Shown here one piece after another: positions 25,818 to 34,385 of a DNA stretch of 43,507 bases. Position numbers and translations under genes: made by a program. Within the stretch, counting starts at the first letter, position 1. Each line of letters starts with the position of its first letter. The notes under the pieces were generated by a model. It did no database searches. It saw nothing but the letters and a program-made list of their open reading frames with translations, and was not told where the DNA came from. The DNA comes from Lachnospiraceae bacterium (GTDB lineage Bacteria; Bacillota; Clostridia; Lachnospirales; Lachnospiraceae), in contig JAQVHQ010000028.1 in NCBI GenBank assembly GCA_028696165.1, positions 1-43,507 on the forward strand. Direction: 5' to 3'.

Positions 25818-26813
25818 TTATTTTTGATTATACTTATCAATCTCATCATCGATGATTGGATCCACATGTGGGAACAGACATCCAGGTCCGCCGTATGTGA
25901 TACATGGGATGAAATGTCCGCCTGGTCCATAGGCTTCACAAGCTCGTTTTACTTCTGTGCGAATCTCTTCTTCAGTGGCATCGGCACGGTCTACGATAGA
26001 TGCATCAATTCCACCCATAAGAGTCATGCGTCCATTTAACTGTTTCTGAAGTTTTGGAATGTCATTCTCTGGAAGTACACCCTGCCAGATATCAATTCCC
26101 AACTCTACCATATCCTCTATGATTGGTTCTAAGAAAGAATCTGCATGATGCATAATGATAACATCGTGATCCTTCATATATTTGTAAGTCTTTGCGTACT
26201 GAGGTTTGATAAATTCTCTCCAGGTGTCAGGGCTGGTAAACATCGCGTGTTTTGCACCCCAGTCGTCATGAGTTAACATAATGTCAGGTTTGATGTTATC
26301 AACAATCATCTTCATATATTGATAACGATACTCGCCAATAGCTTCACACAGTTCCATCATAGCTTCCGGTTCAAGAAGGTAGTTAAGAAGCATGTCTTCA
26401 AATCCCATGAGGAAATGTAATCTCTCAAATACACCGGTTGGCATAAATCCCATAACCAGTTTGCCTTCTGCTCTGAATTCCTCAGCCTGTTTAATAAATG
26501 GTTCCCAAAGAGCAGAGTCTGAACAGTTAGCCTCCAAATCAGGCATTACCAGCTCTTCTTTCCAGTTTGTGATATCTTTGATCACTTTATTCTCAGCAGT
26601 TACATGAGGCATCGCTGCAACCTGACCTTCCGGCCAGAGAATTGTAGTTCCAAAGCGGTCAACTAAAGGTTCCATGCCTCTGTGACGGTTTCCCCTGATG
26701 TAAGATGCCACTGGACTCGGTGGATAAAATACAGTTCCTTCAAACTGTTTTAAAAGTCTCTCCGGTTTTCCATCCTGTTTGATTGTTTCTAAAAATAACT
26801 CTTTTGCTGTCAT
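25818..26813 (-). CDS. Uroporphyrinogen decarboxylase-fold protein (MtaA-like)
   Basis: This 331-residue protein has the UROD/MtaA TIM-barrel fold, seen in the MGFMPTGVFERLHFLMGFE, THDDWG and MGGID segments. Relatives include methylcobamide:coenzyme M methyltransferases and demethylases that work with corrinoid proteins. Where MtaA-type enzymes carry H-x-C, this protein reads HHADS (His222/His223), so that cysteine ligand seems absent. A later Cys304 (FIPCITYGG) is present. No corrinoid protein is nearby, so methyl transfer is not shown, and true heme synthesis is unlikely in this setting. AGGAGG lies 10 bases before the ATG. It follows a GPH transporter and may be co-transcribed with it. Confidence 0.82.
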   Translation of the reverse strand: MTAKELFLETIKQDGKPERLLKQFEGTVFYPPSPVASYIRGNRHRGMEPLVDRFGTTILWPEGQVAAMPHVTAENKVIKDITNWKEELVMPDLEANCSDSALWEPFIKQAEEFRAEGKLVMGFMPTGVFERLHFLMGFEDMLLNYLLEPEAMMELCEAIGEYRYQYMKMIVDNIKPDIMLTHDDWGAKHAMFTSPDTWREFIKPQYAKTYKYMKDHDVIIMHHADSFLEPIIEDMVELGIDIWQGVLPENDIPKLQKQLNGRMTLMGGIDASIVDRADATEEEIRTEVKRACEAYGPGGHFIPCITYGGPGCLFPHVDPIIDDEIDKYNQK

Positions 26814-26849
26814 GATTGTATGTCCTCCTGTTTTGTCTTGTTTATATCT

Positions 26850-26877
26850 TTTTTGTTTCTAGCTTTTTGTTTCTAGC
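26850..26877. repeat. 14-bp tandem duplication in the leader of the UROD-type gene
   Basis: TTTTTGTTTCTAGC occurs twice back to back (26850-26863 and 26864-26877) between the transporter stop and the UROD-type start. Confidence 0.8.
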
Positions 26878-26940
26878 TTTTTTCTTCTAACTTTGGTCCA
26901 TTCTCTCCCTGGCCAGCCTTGCCTCTGACCCGTATAATCT

Positions 26941-26956
26941 CTCGGCTACGCCGAGG
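26941..26956. other. Short GC hairpin between transporter and UROD-type gene
   Basis: CTCGGC-TAC-GCCGAG forms a 6-bp stem in the 180-base gap. The T-rich side faces the plus strand, which carries no gene, so it is probably not a terminator for the minus-strand transcript. It could mark RNA processing between the two genes. Confidence 0.4.
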
Positions 26957-26993
26957 CTTTTATTGCAGTACTATCGGAATCATTAGACAATTT

Positions 26994-28409
26994 TTACTTT
27001 GCTCTCGCATCAATCTCTACCTGATAAGCTGCTACTTTATCCTTTGTGATTTTAAATCCAAGAACAAGAAGCAGCATACCTGCCAGACATAATGCTGCTG
27101 GCACCAGGGCAAATGCAATAGTCATGCCCTGTCTTGCTGCACCTTCTAATACAATCCCTGATTTCCATCCAACTGCTACCAGGCAGATACTAAGAATGGT
27201 TCCACGAAGGAATACTGCAACTTTAAGCGGCAGATTCTGCAGTCCCATAATCCATCCTGATGCATCTTTGCCTGTCTTCCATGTAGAATATACAACCGTG
27301 TCTGCATATAAAGCCGGGGATGCTGCAAATGCCATACCGTAGAAGACATTAGCCAGTGTCATCATAGCGATAACTGCAAATGCATTACCATATAATATGT
27401 ATACCAGGAATAATGCTACAGCCATTCCGCCGTAAGCGATAATCATCGTTGTACGGGATGATAATGCTTTTGCGATATATCTCATAGAGAATGCACCAAT
27501 GATTGCGCCTAATGAAATACAGAGTGTATAACTTACCATCATTCCAGGATTGCCCATAGCATCACGGAAATAATAAATTGCGGATGCTGCAGTTACGAAT
27601 TTCACACACCACTTTGCCAGGTCAGCCAGCATAAGTACCATTAACGGAGGATTTTTAAATAAAGAAGCAAACATCTCCGGAATCGTTACTTTACTCTTAT
27701 CGCTTCCTGCTTTCACATTCTGCTCTGTCTCAACTTCTTCATATCCATCTGTCATCTTGAAATGTGCAAAATATCCTACAACCATCAAAATACCCAGACA
27801 AAATGCTGCAGCGGCAAATTTATTCTTCTCACCAACGAATCCTGCAAGCAATGTTGCAAAGGGAAGGCCAAGGTAAGAGAAGAGTAATCCGCCCACGTTA
27901 TTCCATGTCGCGCGGGAAGAAGCAAGTGTTGCACGGTCTTCCGGTGTTTTTCCAACTACACTGACCAAAGTTGCATTGGCCACATAACTGAAGTTCCATA
28001 CTACGTGAGATGATATTGCAGCTGCGATGATGATAACTGCTGACAGGATCTCATTGTCTCCAATACGGATAAACATAAATGCGTAAAGGAATGGTACCAG
28101 CCATGGAAGTAAAATCAGCCAGGAACGATAACGCCCCCATTTCTTTGCTTTTGTTCCATTGATAATTCCTCCATATAGCCAGGATAGACAAGCATCTACT
28201 ATGGTAAATACAGAATTAATGATTCCTGCAATTCCTGCACTGAACTGTGCCAGGTCTGTCAGGAATGTCATGAAGTAAAACGTCTCGATGTTACTCATCA
28301 ATACAAAACCTGCATCACCTACACCAAAGAAATATTTCAGTGTACTGCTTAAGCCTTTTTTCTTTTTCGGCTCCTGCGGTGCTGCTTTTGTGTCTTTTGT
28401 TTCACTCAT
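26994..28409 (-). CDS. GPH-family MFS transporter
   Basis: This 471-residue polytopic protein is of the glycoside-pentoside-hexuronide symporter family. It has a lysine-rich N-terminus, about 12 membrane segments, the family motif near INSVFTIVDACLSWLYGGI and the KKWGRYRSW loop. It is divergent from a PucR-type regulator and upstream of a UROD-fold gene on the same strand. It is the likely importer for the compound handled by this island. The substrate cannot be told from sequence and need not be a sugar. The ribosome site AAAGGAGAGGGGG precedes the ATG. Confidence 0.88.
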   Translation of the reverse strand: MSETKDTKAAPQEPKKKKGLSSTLKYFFGVGDAGFVLMSNIETFYFMTFLTDLAQFSAGIAGIINSVFTIVDACLSWLYGGIINGTKAKKWGRYRSWLILLPWLVPFLYAFMFIRIGDNEILSAVIIIAAAISSHVVWNFSYVANATLVSVVGKTPEDRATLASSRATWNNVGGLLFSYLGLPFATLLAGFVGEKNKFAAAAFCLGILMVVGYFAHFKMTDGYEEVETEQNVKAGSDKSKVTIPEMFASLFKNPPLMVLMLADLAKWCVKFVTAASAIYYFRDAMGNPGMMVSYTLCISLGAIIGAFSMRYIAKALSSRTTMIIAYGGMAVALFLVYILYGNAFAVIAMMTLANVFYGMAFAASPALYADTVVYSTWKTGKDASGWIMGLQNLPLKVAVFLRGTILSICLVAVGWKSGIVLEGAARQGMTIAFALVPAALCLAGMLLLVLGFKITKDKVAAYQVEIDARAK

Positions 28410-28447
28410 ATTTTGTTCCCCCTCTCCTTTTCAGGTTTTATGGGTTA

Positions 28448-28476
28448 AGTATAAGTCTCTTTTTTCAAATCGTAAA
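28448..28476 (-). promoter_or_regulatory. Promoter of the GPH transporter gene
   Basis: On the minus strand TTTACG (28471-28476), a 17-base spacer and TATACT (28448-28453) form a moderate promoter about 40 bases upstream of the ATG. Confidence 0.5.
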
Positions 28477-28537
28477 GTCGCATAAAGTTTTATCTTTTAT
28501 CTTTTCATTCGTACTTTTTGTACAGTCATTATTGTAA

Positions 28538-28549
28538 TATTGCACAATA
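28538..28549. promoter_or_regulatory. Inverted repeat between divergent promoters, operator candidate
   Basis: TATTG-CA-CAATA (28538-28549) is a short perfect inverted repeat. It lies between the outward-facing promoters of the transporter (28448-28476) and the regulator (28588-28596). Confidence 0.4.
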
Positions 28550-28587
28550 CACTATGGTTTATTTCTATATGCTGTAAATGTGATTTG

Positions 28588-28634
28588 TGTTATAATTTAG
28601 ACAATATATTTTGAATTTATCCATCTGGAGGTGA
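28588..28634 (+). promoter_or_regulatory. Extended -10 promoter and RBS of the PucR-type regulator
   Basis: TGTTATAAT (28588-28596) is a perfect extended -10. GGAGGTGA ends about 5 bases before a TTG at 28639, which fixes TTG as the start codon. Confidence 0.6.
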
Positions 28635-28638
28635 CATT

Positions 28639-30231
28639 TTGCTTAATTCTTACAATTCCTTTACAAATGAATTCCCCTGTTTTCATCTTAATTTACAAAT
28701 ACTGGCTGATGAATTTGTCGGACGATTTCAACATGTACACAATTACTGCCAGAAAGACCCTCTGAATCTGGATGGAATAAGGATGTATCAGCCCGATAGT
28801 ATTCTCTCACCGACTTATATCTATCTGATTACAGCCTCTGAAGTACCGCAAAACATCAAAGACTTCCAACAGAATTCTTTTCTGATAGTTGGAGAAGTCG
28901 ATTATTCCCTTTTTCCTGATATCTGCCGGATACTCCAAGTAGGTAATGAGGATGACTTTTCGCTTGTATTTACCATTGCACAACAGACCTTCGAAAAATA
29001 TCAGCAATGGGATCGCAATCTGCTGCTTTCTATGAACAGTACAAATCCCTTAGACGAGATGCTTACCTTCAGCCTTGAGATATTTAAGAATCCGATTTTT
29101 GCACATGACAGCAATTTTTATATTCTCTCCTGCCCGCGTCATGTACAGGGTATGTCTGTCTGGGAAAAAGATTCAAGAACAGGGCGCCTGATTGCACCGC
29201 TTAGTTTGATACATGATTTCAAAATTGATATGGAGTATCTGCGCACTCTGAATACTACAGGGTCTGATATTTACTCAAAAGACCTGCGTGGATACCGTAT
29301 TTTATATAGAAATCTGTGGATAGACGGGATTTATGAAGGACGTATCTGTATAGATGAACTGCAGACAGCTCTCCTGCCTGGACAATTCTTTGTGTTAGAA
29401 TATCTCGGTTCTTTCATCGAACAATGTATAGGAAGTAATAATCTATTTCAATTGAACCGAAAGAATGATATGCGTCAGTTTTTCTCGGACTTTCTGGATG
29501 AAACCCTGTCGGATTTTCAAAAGATTCCTTACTACCTGTCTTTTCTTAACTGGAACAGAGATGACCGCTACCTCTGCCTACATCTGGATACAGAACAGCA
29601 AAACGAGCATATGCACTCATCCGCTGCCACACTGGGACATATTGAATATCAGATTCCTTCCGGAATTGCCTTCTTATACCATGAGGGGATTGCGGTAATT
29701 GTCAATCTTTCCTATGATCATTCTTCCATATCCGATGTAATCAGCAGTCTGGCTATTATTCTGCGAGAAGGACTCTTCAAAATGGGTGCAAGTTCGCAGA
29801 TTCACGATTTTATGCTGCTGCCGCAAGGTCACACTCAGGCAACAGCGGCATTAGAGTTAGGTAAAAGAAGCGGCAGCATGATATGGTGCCACCGCTTTGA
29901 TGATTATGTATTAGAATACATCTTGGATGAGAGCAGCAGTCGTATCTCTCCCGAGCTGCTTTGCAGTGATGCTTTAGCAATTCTGCAAAAGTATGATGAA
30001 AAGAATAATACCGAACTGTATCATACTCTCAAAACTTATCTGGAACTGGAGCGAAATGTACTTCAGACCGCAAATACGCTGTTTATTCATAGAAGCACCT
30101 TATTTTATCGGATTGAACGTATACGAAAGCTCACTAATATAGATTTAGATAATTCCAAAACCAGGTTGATATTACTGCTGTCCTTTCGTTTAATAGAGAG
30201 CGAGAAAGGGATACTTGATGTTTTTATCTAG
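28639..30231 (+). CDS. PucR/CdaR-type transcriptional regulator
   Basis: This 530-residue regulator has a C-terminal helix-turn-helix of the PucR/CdaR type (about 465-525: LERNVLQTANTLFIHRSTLF, then YRIERIRKLTNIDL). A long N-terminal half may hold sensing domains but has no motif I recognise. The start is TTG at 28639, backed by GGAGGTGA at the right distance. It is divergent from the GPH transporter and convergent with the second UROD-fold gene. Its stop codon shares the palindrome CTAG (30228-30231) with that gene. It probably responds to the substrate or a product of this island. Confidence 0.88.
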   Translation: MLNSYNSFTNEFPCFHLNLQILADEFVGRFQHVHNYCQKDPLNLDGIRMYQPDSILSPTYIYLITASEVPQNIKDFQQNSFLIVGEVDYSLFPDICRILQVGNEDDFSLVFTIAQQTFEKYQQWDRNLLLSMNSTNPLDEMLTFSLEIFKNPIFAHDSNFYILSCPRHVQGMSVWEKDSRTGRLIAPLSLIHDFKIDMEYLRTLNTTGSDIYSKDLRGYRILYRNLWIDGIYEGRICIDELQTALLPGQFFVLEYLGSFIEQCIGSNNLFQLNRKNDMRQFFSDFLDETLSDFQKIPYYLSFLNWNRDDRYLCLHLDTEQQNEHMHSSAATLGHIEYQIPSGIAFLYHEGIAVIVNLSYDHSSISDVISSLAIILREGLFKMGASSQIHDFMLLPQGHTQATAALELGKRSGSMIWCHRFDDYVLEYILDESSSRISPELLCSDALAILQKYDEKNNTELYHTLKTYLELERNVLQTANTLFIHRSTLFYRIERIRKLTNIDLDNSKTRLILLLSFRLIESEKGILDVFI

Positions 30232-31352
30232 AATGTACCTTTTACATCACTCCAGTTTTTCTCTGCATATGCCATTAGTTCTTCTGCCTGTTTTAATGGC
30301 ATATCGTCAAAATACAAGTACAATCCTTTTGATCCATATTTCTTAACGATGCGGTCGGTATTGCGAATCCAGTCTTCGAAGTTTCCGGAATACACCTTGA
30401 CCCACAAGCCTTTCCCTGCCGCTCTGGCCTTATCATAGATGACATCCCACTCTGGCAGTGTTCCGTCCGGACCATAATCTCCGCTGGTCCATTGCAGCGC
30501 GTCGATTCCTTCTACTGTCATCAAATCATCCATGTGTCGAATGGCATCCGGGCCATCTAAGTGATACAGCACATGATCCAGCGGCTGGGTTGCCTGCTTC
30601 AGTGAATCCAGTACAAATGTTTTAAAATAGTTAGAAGAGAGCATTGCAGAAAAATCACACTGTAGTTTCTGTGTCTTCCCTGAGCCAAAGATCTGGAATA
30701 CTGTATATGCGCTTCCGCCCTCGTACTCTGCGTATTTATAGAATGCATCATAATACTGCTGATACAAATCAGTAACTTCCTGAACTCTCTTGACGATGAC
30801 ATCTGTCTCTTCCACCATGTCATCCATCAAATCATTTAACAGTACCTGCGTGCCTCTAAGAGATGCCAGCACATCCAGATTCTCCATAAGATCCGGAATT
30901 GCAATCGGAAAGTCATCACCGATTCTCTTCTTACACTCTTCAAACAACCAGATATGCTTTTTAAACCACTTATTTTCCGGATTAAATTCAAGCTTTGGAA
31001 ATGTCGCCCAATCATCCACACAGGAATTAAACCATACTGTATCCGGTTTAAACACAATCTCGCTTCCTAAATATCCTGCAATAGAACCAGGTCCGAAATC
31101 TGCATTTAAATTAGGAAAGCTCTCGCCTAAAAATTTATGGGTCTCACAATAGTTTCGGAAACTGTTCACAATTCTATCAGGATTTAAATATTTATCTTCC
31201 ATATCCTTTGAATGAAGATGATCCGGCAAATGATATGGGTCAAATTCCGGTTTTACCCCTACTACCCGCATAAGTGGTCTTCCTGAATTATCCCTATTCC
31301 AATAATCATCAAATCTCTGTTTTGTTCCCTGCCAATCCTCTTTGTACTGCAT
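30228..31352 (-). CDS. UROD-superfamily protein of unknown function
   Basis: This 374-residue protein belongs to the loose group of UROD-fold proteins often labelled 'uroporphyrinogen decarboxylase family' or, doubtfully, 'trimethylamine corrinoid protein 2'. Features are an N-terminal helical part (KQRFDDYWNRDNSGRPLMRV), an acidic DFGPGS loop, and a barrel segment, YHLDGPDAIRHMD, followed by IDALQWTSGD. No zinc-binding H-x-C is seen. AGGAGG lies 8 bases before the ATG. It sits between a PucR regulator and helD and may read through from helD. With the other UROD-fold gene and a transporter nearby, a catabolic role is likely. The reaction is unknown. Confidence 0.75.
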   Translation of the reverse strand: MQYKEDWQGTKQRFDDYWNRDNSGRPLMRVVGVKPEFDPYHLPDHLHSKDMEDKYLNPDRIVNSFRNYCETHKFLGESFPNLNADFGPGSIAGYLGSEIVFKPDTVWFNSCVDDWATFPKLEFNPENKWFKKHIWLFEECKKRIGDDFPIAIPDLMENLDVLASLRGTQVLLNDLMDDMVEETDVIVKRVQEVTDLYQQYYDAFYKYAEYEGGSAYTVFQIFGSGKTQKLQCDFSAMLSSNYFKTFVLDSLKQATQPLDHVLYHLDGPDAIRHMDDLMTVEGIDALQWTSGDYGPDGTLPEWDVIYDKARAAGKGLWVKVYSGNFEDWIRNTDRIVKKYGSKGLYLYFDDMPLKQAEELMAYAEKNWSDVKGTF

Positions 31353-31408
31353 GCTTTTGTCCTCCTATTTTAATTTTCCTAATAAAGTGCTGTAAAATAT
31401 AGCAATTG

Positions 31409-33442
31409 CTAATGTACCGATAACAATTTCAAAACATGTAAGGCTCTTGTAGCATTAATATACAGTGCCTGCCGCTGTAAGGAACCGCAATATTTCTCCA
31501 CATGAGGCACAAAAACCACATCAAACTCCAATCCCTTCGCCAGATAGAAAGGCATAACCGAAATCCCCGCAGCAAACTTCATACTGTCCTTATGCAAAAG
31601 CGTCACCTGAGCGCCCTCTTCTTCTGTCATCTTCGCCTTCAATTTAGTAAAAGTCTCTAATGCCGAAGCCGCATCCAGACATAACACTGCGATAGTACTC
31701 ATCTCTTCCTGTTCTCTTATCTGATTTACAAGTGCCTCATACATCACATCTTCATCAGCGTAATTCTGCACTTTTGGTTCTTCTCCATGCCGCTGTACGC
31801 TTTCGTTTTCTTCCGCTATATCATCCAGCAAAGAAGCTGCGTAGGAAGATATCTCCCAGGTAGAACGATAGCTTTTATTAAGAGACACGCAATAGATATC
31901 TTTCCCGAATATCTTCGGCAGAAATGATAATACATCCTGCTGTTTTTCCGCCATAGTCTGTGCTTTGTCTCCCAGAATAGTCATGGGGCAGGTAAAGAGT
32001 TTTTGAATAATCAGATATTGAAGATAAGAGTAATCCTGCATCTCATCTATAACCAGATGCTTCACTGCCCTTCGCTTTGGCAGTTCCTGGGTAGCATACT
32101 TTAGATACAGCAGCGGATAGACATCTTCATAGGGAATCATACCCTGGATAAGCTTTAGTTTTTCCCTTCCGCTCTCTTCCAGAAACTGCTGATACAGTTT
32201 AAAAGCATCTGTGACACGGTACATCTTATTTAACTGCTCAAGTATGACCGTCTTCTCCTCATCCTCCATATTACGATCTCGAAGTGTCTCTTCCTCATCA
32301 ATGAGATATTCCCCTATATGCCCCATTCTGGCAAATATTGGAATATCACAGAATTTCTCATAGAATAATTTGGATATCTTATGGGCCTTCATAAACATAT
32401 TTTTATAAGAAAACTCCTTGATATCCACCACTTCCCATTCCAGCTTCAGGATGAATTCATTCAATTCTTCTACATACTCTTTTGACTGTTTGTAAGAAGC
32501 CTCTTCACTTTCCTTACTTTGCAGTCTTCGTTCTATCTCGTCATAGCGGTCTTGTGCTTCGCCAAACTGTATTAATTCTCTGTATGCATAATCGTCCAGA
32601 GTCATTTCACAGATATTTTCTTCTCCCAATTCCGGTAAAATTCGTGAGATATAATCTCCGAAAATGCTATTTGGAGACAATACAAGAACCTGTGCAGCAT
32701 TTAACTTTTCCCTGTTGTGATATAGAAGATATGCGATTCGATGCAGCGCCACAGAAGTTTTACCACTTCCTGCACATCCCTGCACAGCAAGTATTCTATG
32801 GGACACATCACGAATAATACTGTTTTGTTCCCGCTGAATGGTTGTAACAATACTTTTAAGCTTTGCATCTGCGTGTTCTGCCAGTGTCTGCTGAAGAATC
32901 TCGTCATCGATATTCATCTCATTTTCCAATGCGAAGAGAATTCTGCCATGGCGTATCTTATACTGTCGCTTTCTTACAATCTCCCCCTTCATACTGCCCG
33001 ATGGTGCCGCAAACTCTCCCGGTCCTTTATCGTAATCATAAAAAAGACCTGACACAGGTGCCCTCCAGTCAAATACCAGCGGTACTGCAGCTCTCCCACT
33101 TGCAAGATTAGCAATTCCAATATAGTAAATCTCCGGCTCATCTTCTCCGTCATAACGAAAGTCTACTCTGCCAAAATATGGTGAGTCCAACATTTTGTTG
33201 TACCTTTTTGCATCTAAAGAATATTCTTCCTGCTGGGTAAGCCGTACTTTAAGTGCCTGTTTGTTGTCGTACATCTCATATCCATATTCATCGAACTCTG
33301 TATAATTCTCCCAGAAATAGTCATGCATGGATTCCATGTCTTTTACATTATTTTCCATTTTTTCAGTCATCTGAGATATTTTCTCATGGACTTTAGTTAT
33401 AACCATTTCCAGATACTGCTGTTCTTCCTTTTCTATACTCAT
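31409..33442 (-). CDS. helD: HelD-like RNA polymerase recycling ATPase (UvrD/Rep superfamily)
   Basis: This 677-residue superfamily 1 protein has the HelD layout. A coiled N-terminal arm (about 1-75) should enter the RNA polymerase channel. The segment IANLASGRAAVPLVFDWRAP is typical of the family. Walker A is GCAGSGKTS (about 220-228), Walker B is VIDEMQD, and the end block is YLAKGLEFDVVFVP. HelD binds core RNA polymerase and frees stalled complexes using ATP. The frame begins at 33493, but GAAAGG lies 7 bases before the ATG at 33442, which is preferred. It is somewhat shorter than Bacillus HelD (774), though the C-terminal motif is present. Confidence 0.88.
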   Translation of the reverse strand: MSIEKEEQQYLEMVITKVHEKISQMTEKMENNVKDMESMHDYFWENYTEFDEYGYEMYDNKQALKVRLTQQEEYSLDAKRYNKMLDSPYFGRVDFRYDGEDEPEIYYIGIANLASGRAAVPLVFDWRAPVSGLFYDYDKGPGEFAAPSGSMKGEIVRKRQYKIRHGRILFALENEMNIDDEILQQTLAEHADAKLKSIVTTIQREQNSIIRDVSHRILAVQGCAGSGKTSVALHRIAYLLYHNREKLNAAQVLVLSPNSIFGDYISRILPELGEENICEMTLDDYAYRELIQFGEAQDRYDEIERRLQSKESEEASYKQSKEYVEELNEFILKLEWEVVDIKEFSYKNMFMKAHKISKLFYEKFCDIPIFARMGHIGEYLIDEEETLRDRNMEDEEKTVILEQLNKMYRVTDAFKLYQQFLEESGREKLKLIQGMIPYEDVYPLLYLKYATQELPKRRAVKHLVIDEMQDYSYLQYLIIQKLFTCPMTILGDKAQTMAEKQQDVLSFLPKIFGKDIYCVSLNKSYRSTWEISSYAASLLDDIAEENESVQRHGEEPKVQNYADEDVMYEALVNQIREQEEMSTIAVLCLDAASALETFTKLKAKMTEEEGAQVTLLHKDSMKFAAGISVMPFYLAKGLEFDVVFVPHVEKYCGSLQRQALYINATRALHVLKLLSVH

Positions 33443-33538
33443 CTGTCTACCTTTCCTGTCTAACCATAGAAAGACTGCTCTTTCCCATCCCACCTCTTAT
33501 GCTTTTCAACATGGAAGCGGGAGACTTCCTTCATGAAT

Positions 33539-34372
33539 TTAAATACCAACATTGCCACTGTTTATTCCATCCACTGCCAATCTCAAAGGAAGCCAGTCAA
33601 TTGCTTTACGGATATAAGTATCCCAAAAGTCCCATTCATGTCTTCCCGGTCCTACATCGAAAGTAACTTCCAATCCTGAGTTCTGCAAAAACTCAGCCAT
33701 ATCCTTATTCACGCCAAACAAAGAATCCCGGTCTCCGCATGCCATATAAATCTTTGGAAATTCCTTTTCTTCCTTTATCATCTGTTTCACCAGATACTTC
33801 GGGTTCTTATCACTTTCCAATAATTTGTCCAGATCACCAAAGCAGTTTTCGGCATAATCCCTGTTTTCGATAAACAGTGGCTTACTGTTATCCCGTCCCG
33901 GTAATTCTTCTATAATCAGAGCTGCTGACAGCGCAAGAATTGCACCGAAGGTGTCACTATATTTTAATCCGTTTCTCAAAGCGCCATATCCGCCCATGGA
34001 TAGTCCGCCAATAAAAGTATCTTCTTTTTTGTGAGATAGATGAAACATCTTTCTGGTAAGTTCTACCAATTCTTTCCCCACAAATTCTCCATAGTAATTA
34101 TTTCCCTTCGGCTGATCCACATAAAATGCATTATCGCCTGACGGCATAACTACTGCAAGGTCATTTTCTTCTGCAAAACGCTGGATTCTGGTTCCATTTA
34201 CCCAATCCAGTGAACTTCCGAACACACCATGAAGCAGATATAATGTCTTGAATGGTTTCGTTTCTGTCTCAGTGGCCTCTGTAAATATAAGTTTATCTGC
34301 CGGCAGAATCACATTAACCGGAACTGTTCTCATTAATGCTTTTGACATTAAATTCATCTGTATAAAAGCCAT
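33539..34372 (-). CDS. Esterase of the FrmB/EstA type (COG0627-like)
   Basis: This 277-residue alpha/beta hydrolase has YLLHGVFGSSLDW near the oxyanion hole, the nucleophile Ser125 in GLSMGG and His245 in RHEWDFW. It resembles tributyrin esterases and S-formylglutathione hydrolase-like enzymes. It is cytoplasmic, with no signal peptide, and probably acts on short acyl esters. It lies 13 bases after the PanE-like gene on the same strand, so the two are likely co-transcribed. The reason for the pairing is not clear. Confidence 0.87.
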   Translation of the reverse strand: MAFIQMNLMSKALMRTVPVNVILPADKLIFTEATETETKPFKTLYLLHGVFGSSLDWVNGTRIQRFAEENDLAVVMPSGDNAFYVDQPKGNNYYGEFVGKELVELTRKMFHLSHKKEDTFIGGLSMGGYGALRNGLKYSDTFGAILALSAALIIEELPGRDNSKPLFIENRDYAENCFGDLDKLLESDKNPKYLVKQMIKEEKEFPKIYMACGDRDSLFGVNKDMAEFLQNSGLEVTFDVGPGRHEWDFWDTYIRKAIDWLPLRLAVDGINSGNVGI

Positions 34373-34385
34373 TGTTGTATTCCTC

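Noticed and set aside
25818-26813. Heme biosynthesis hemE
   Set aside because: The UROD fold is present, but the protein is nearer to MtaA-type proteins and lies beside a transporter and regulator with no other heme genes.
26941-26956. Terminator for the GPH transporter gene
   Set aside because: On the minus strand the hairpin is not followed by a T-run. The T-rich side faces the strand without genes.
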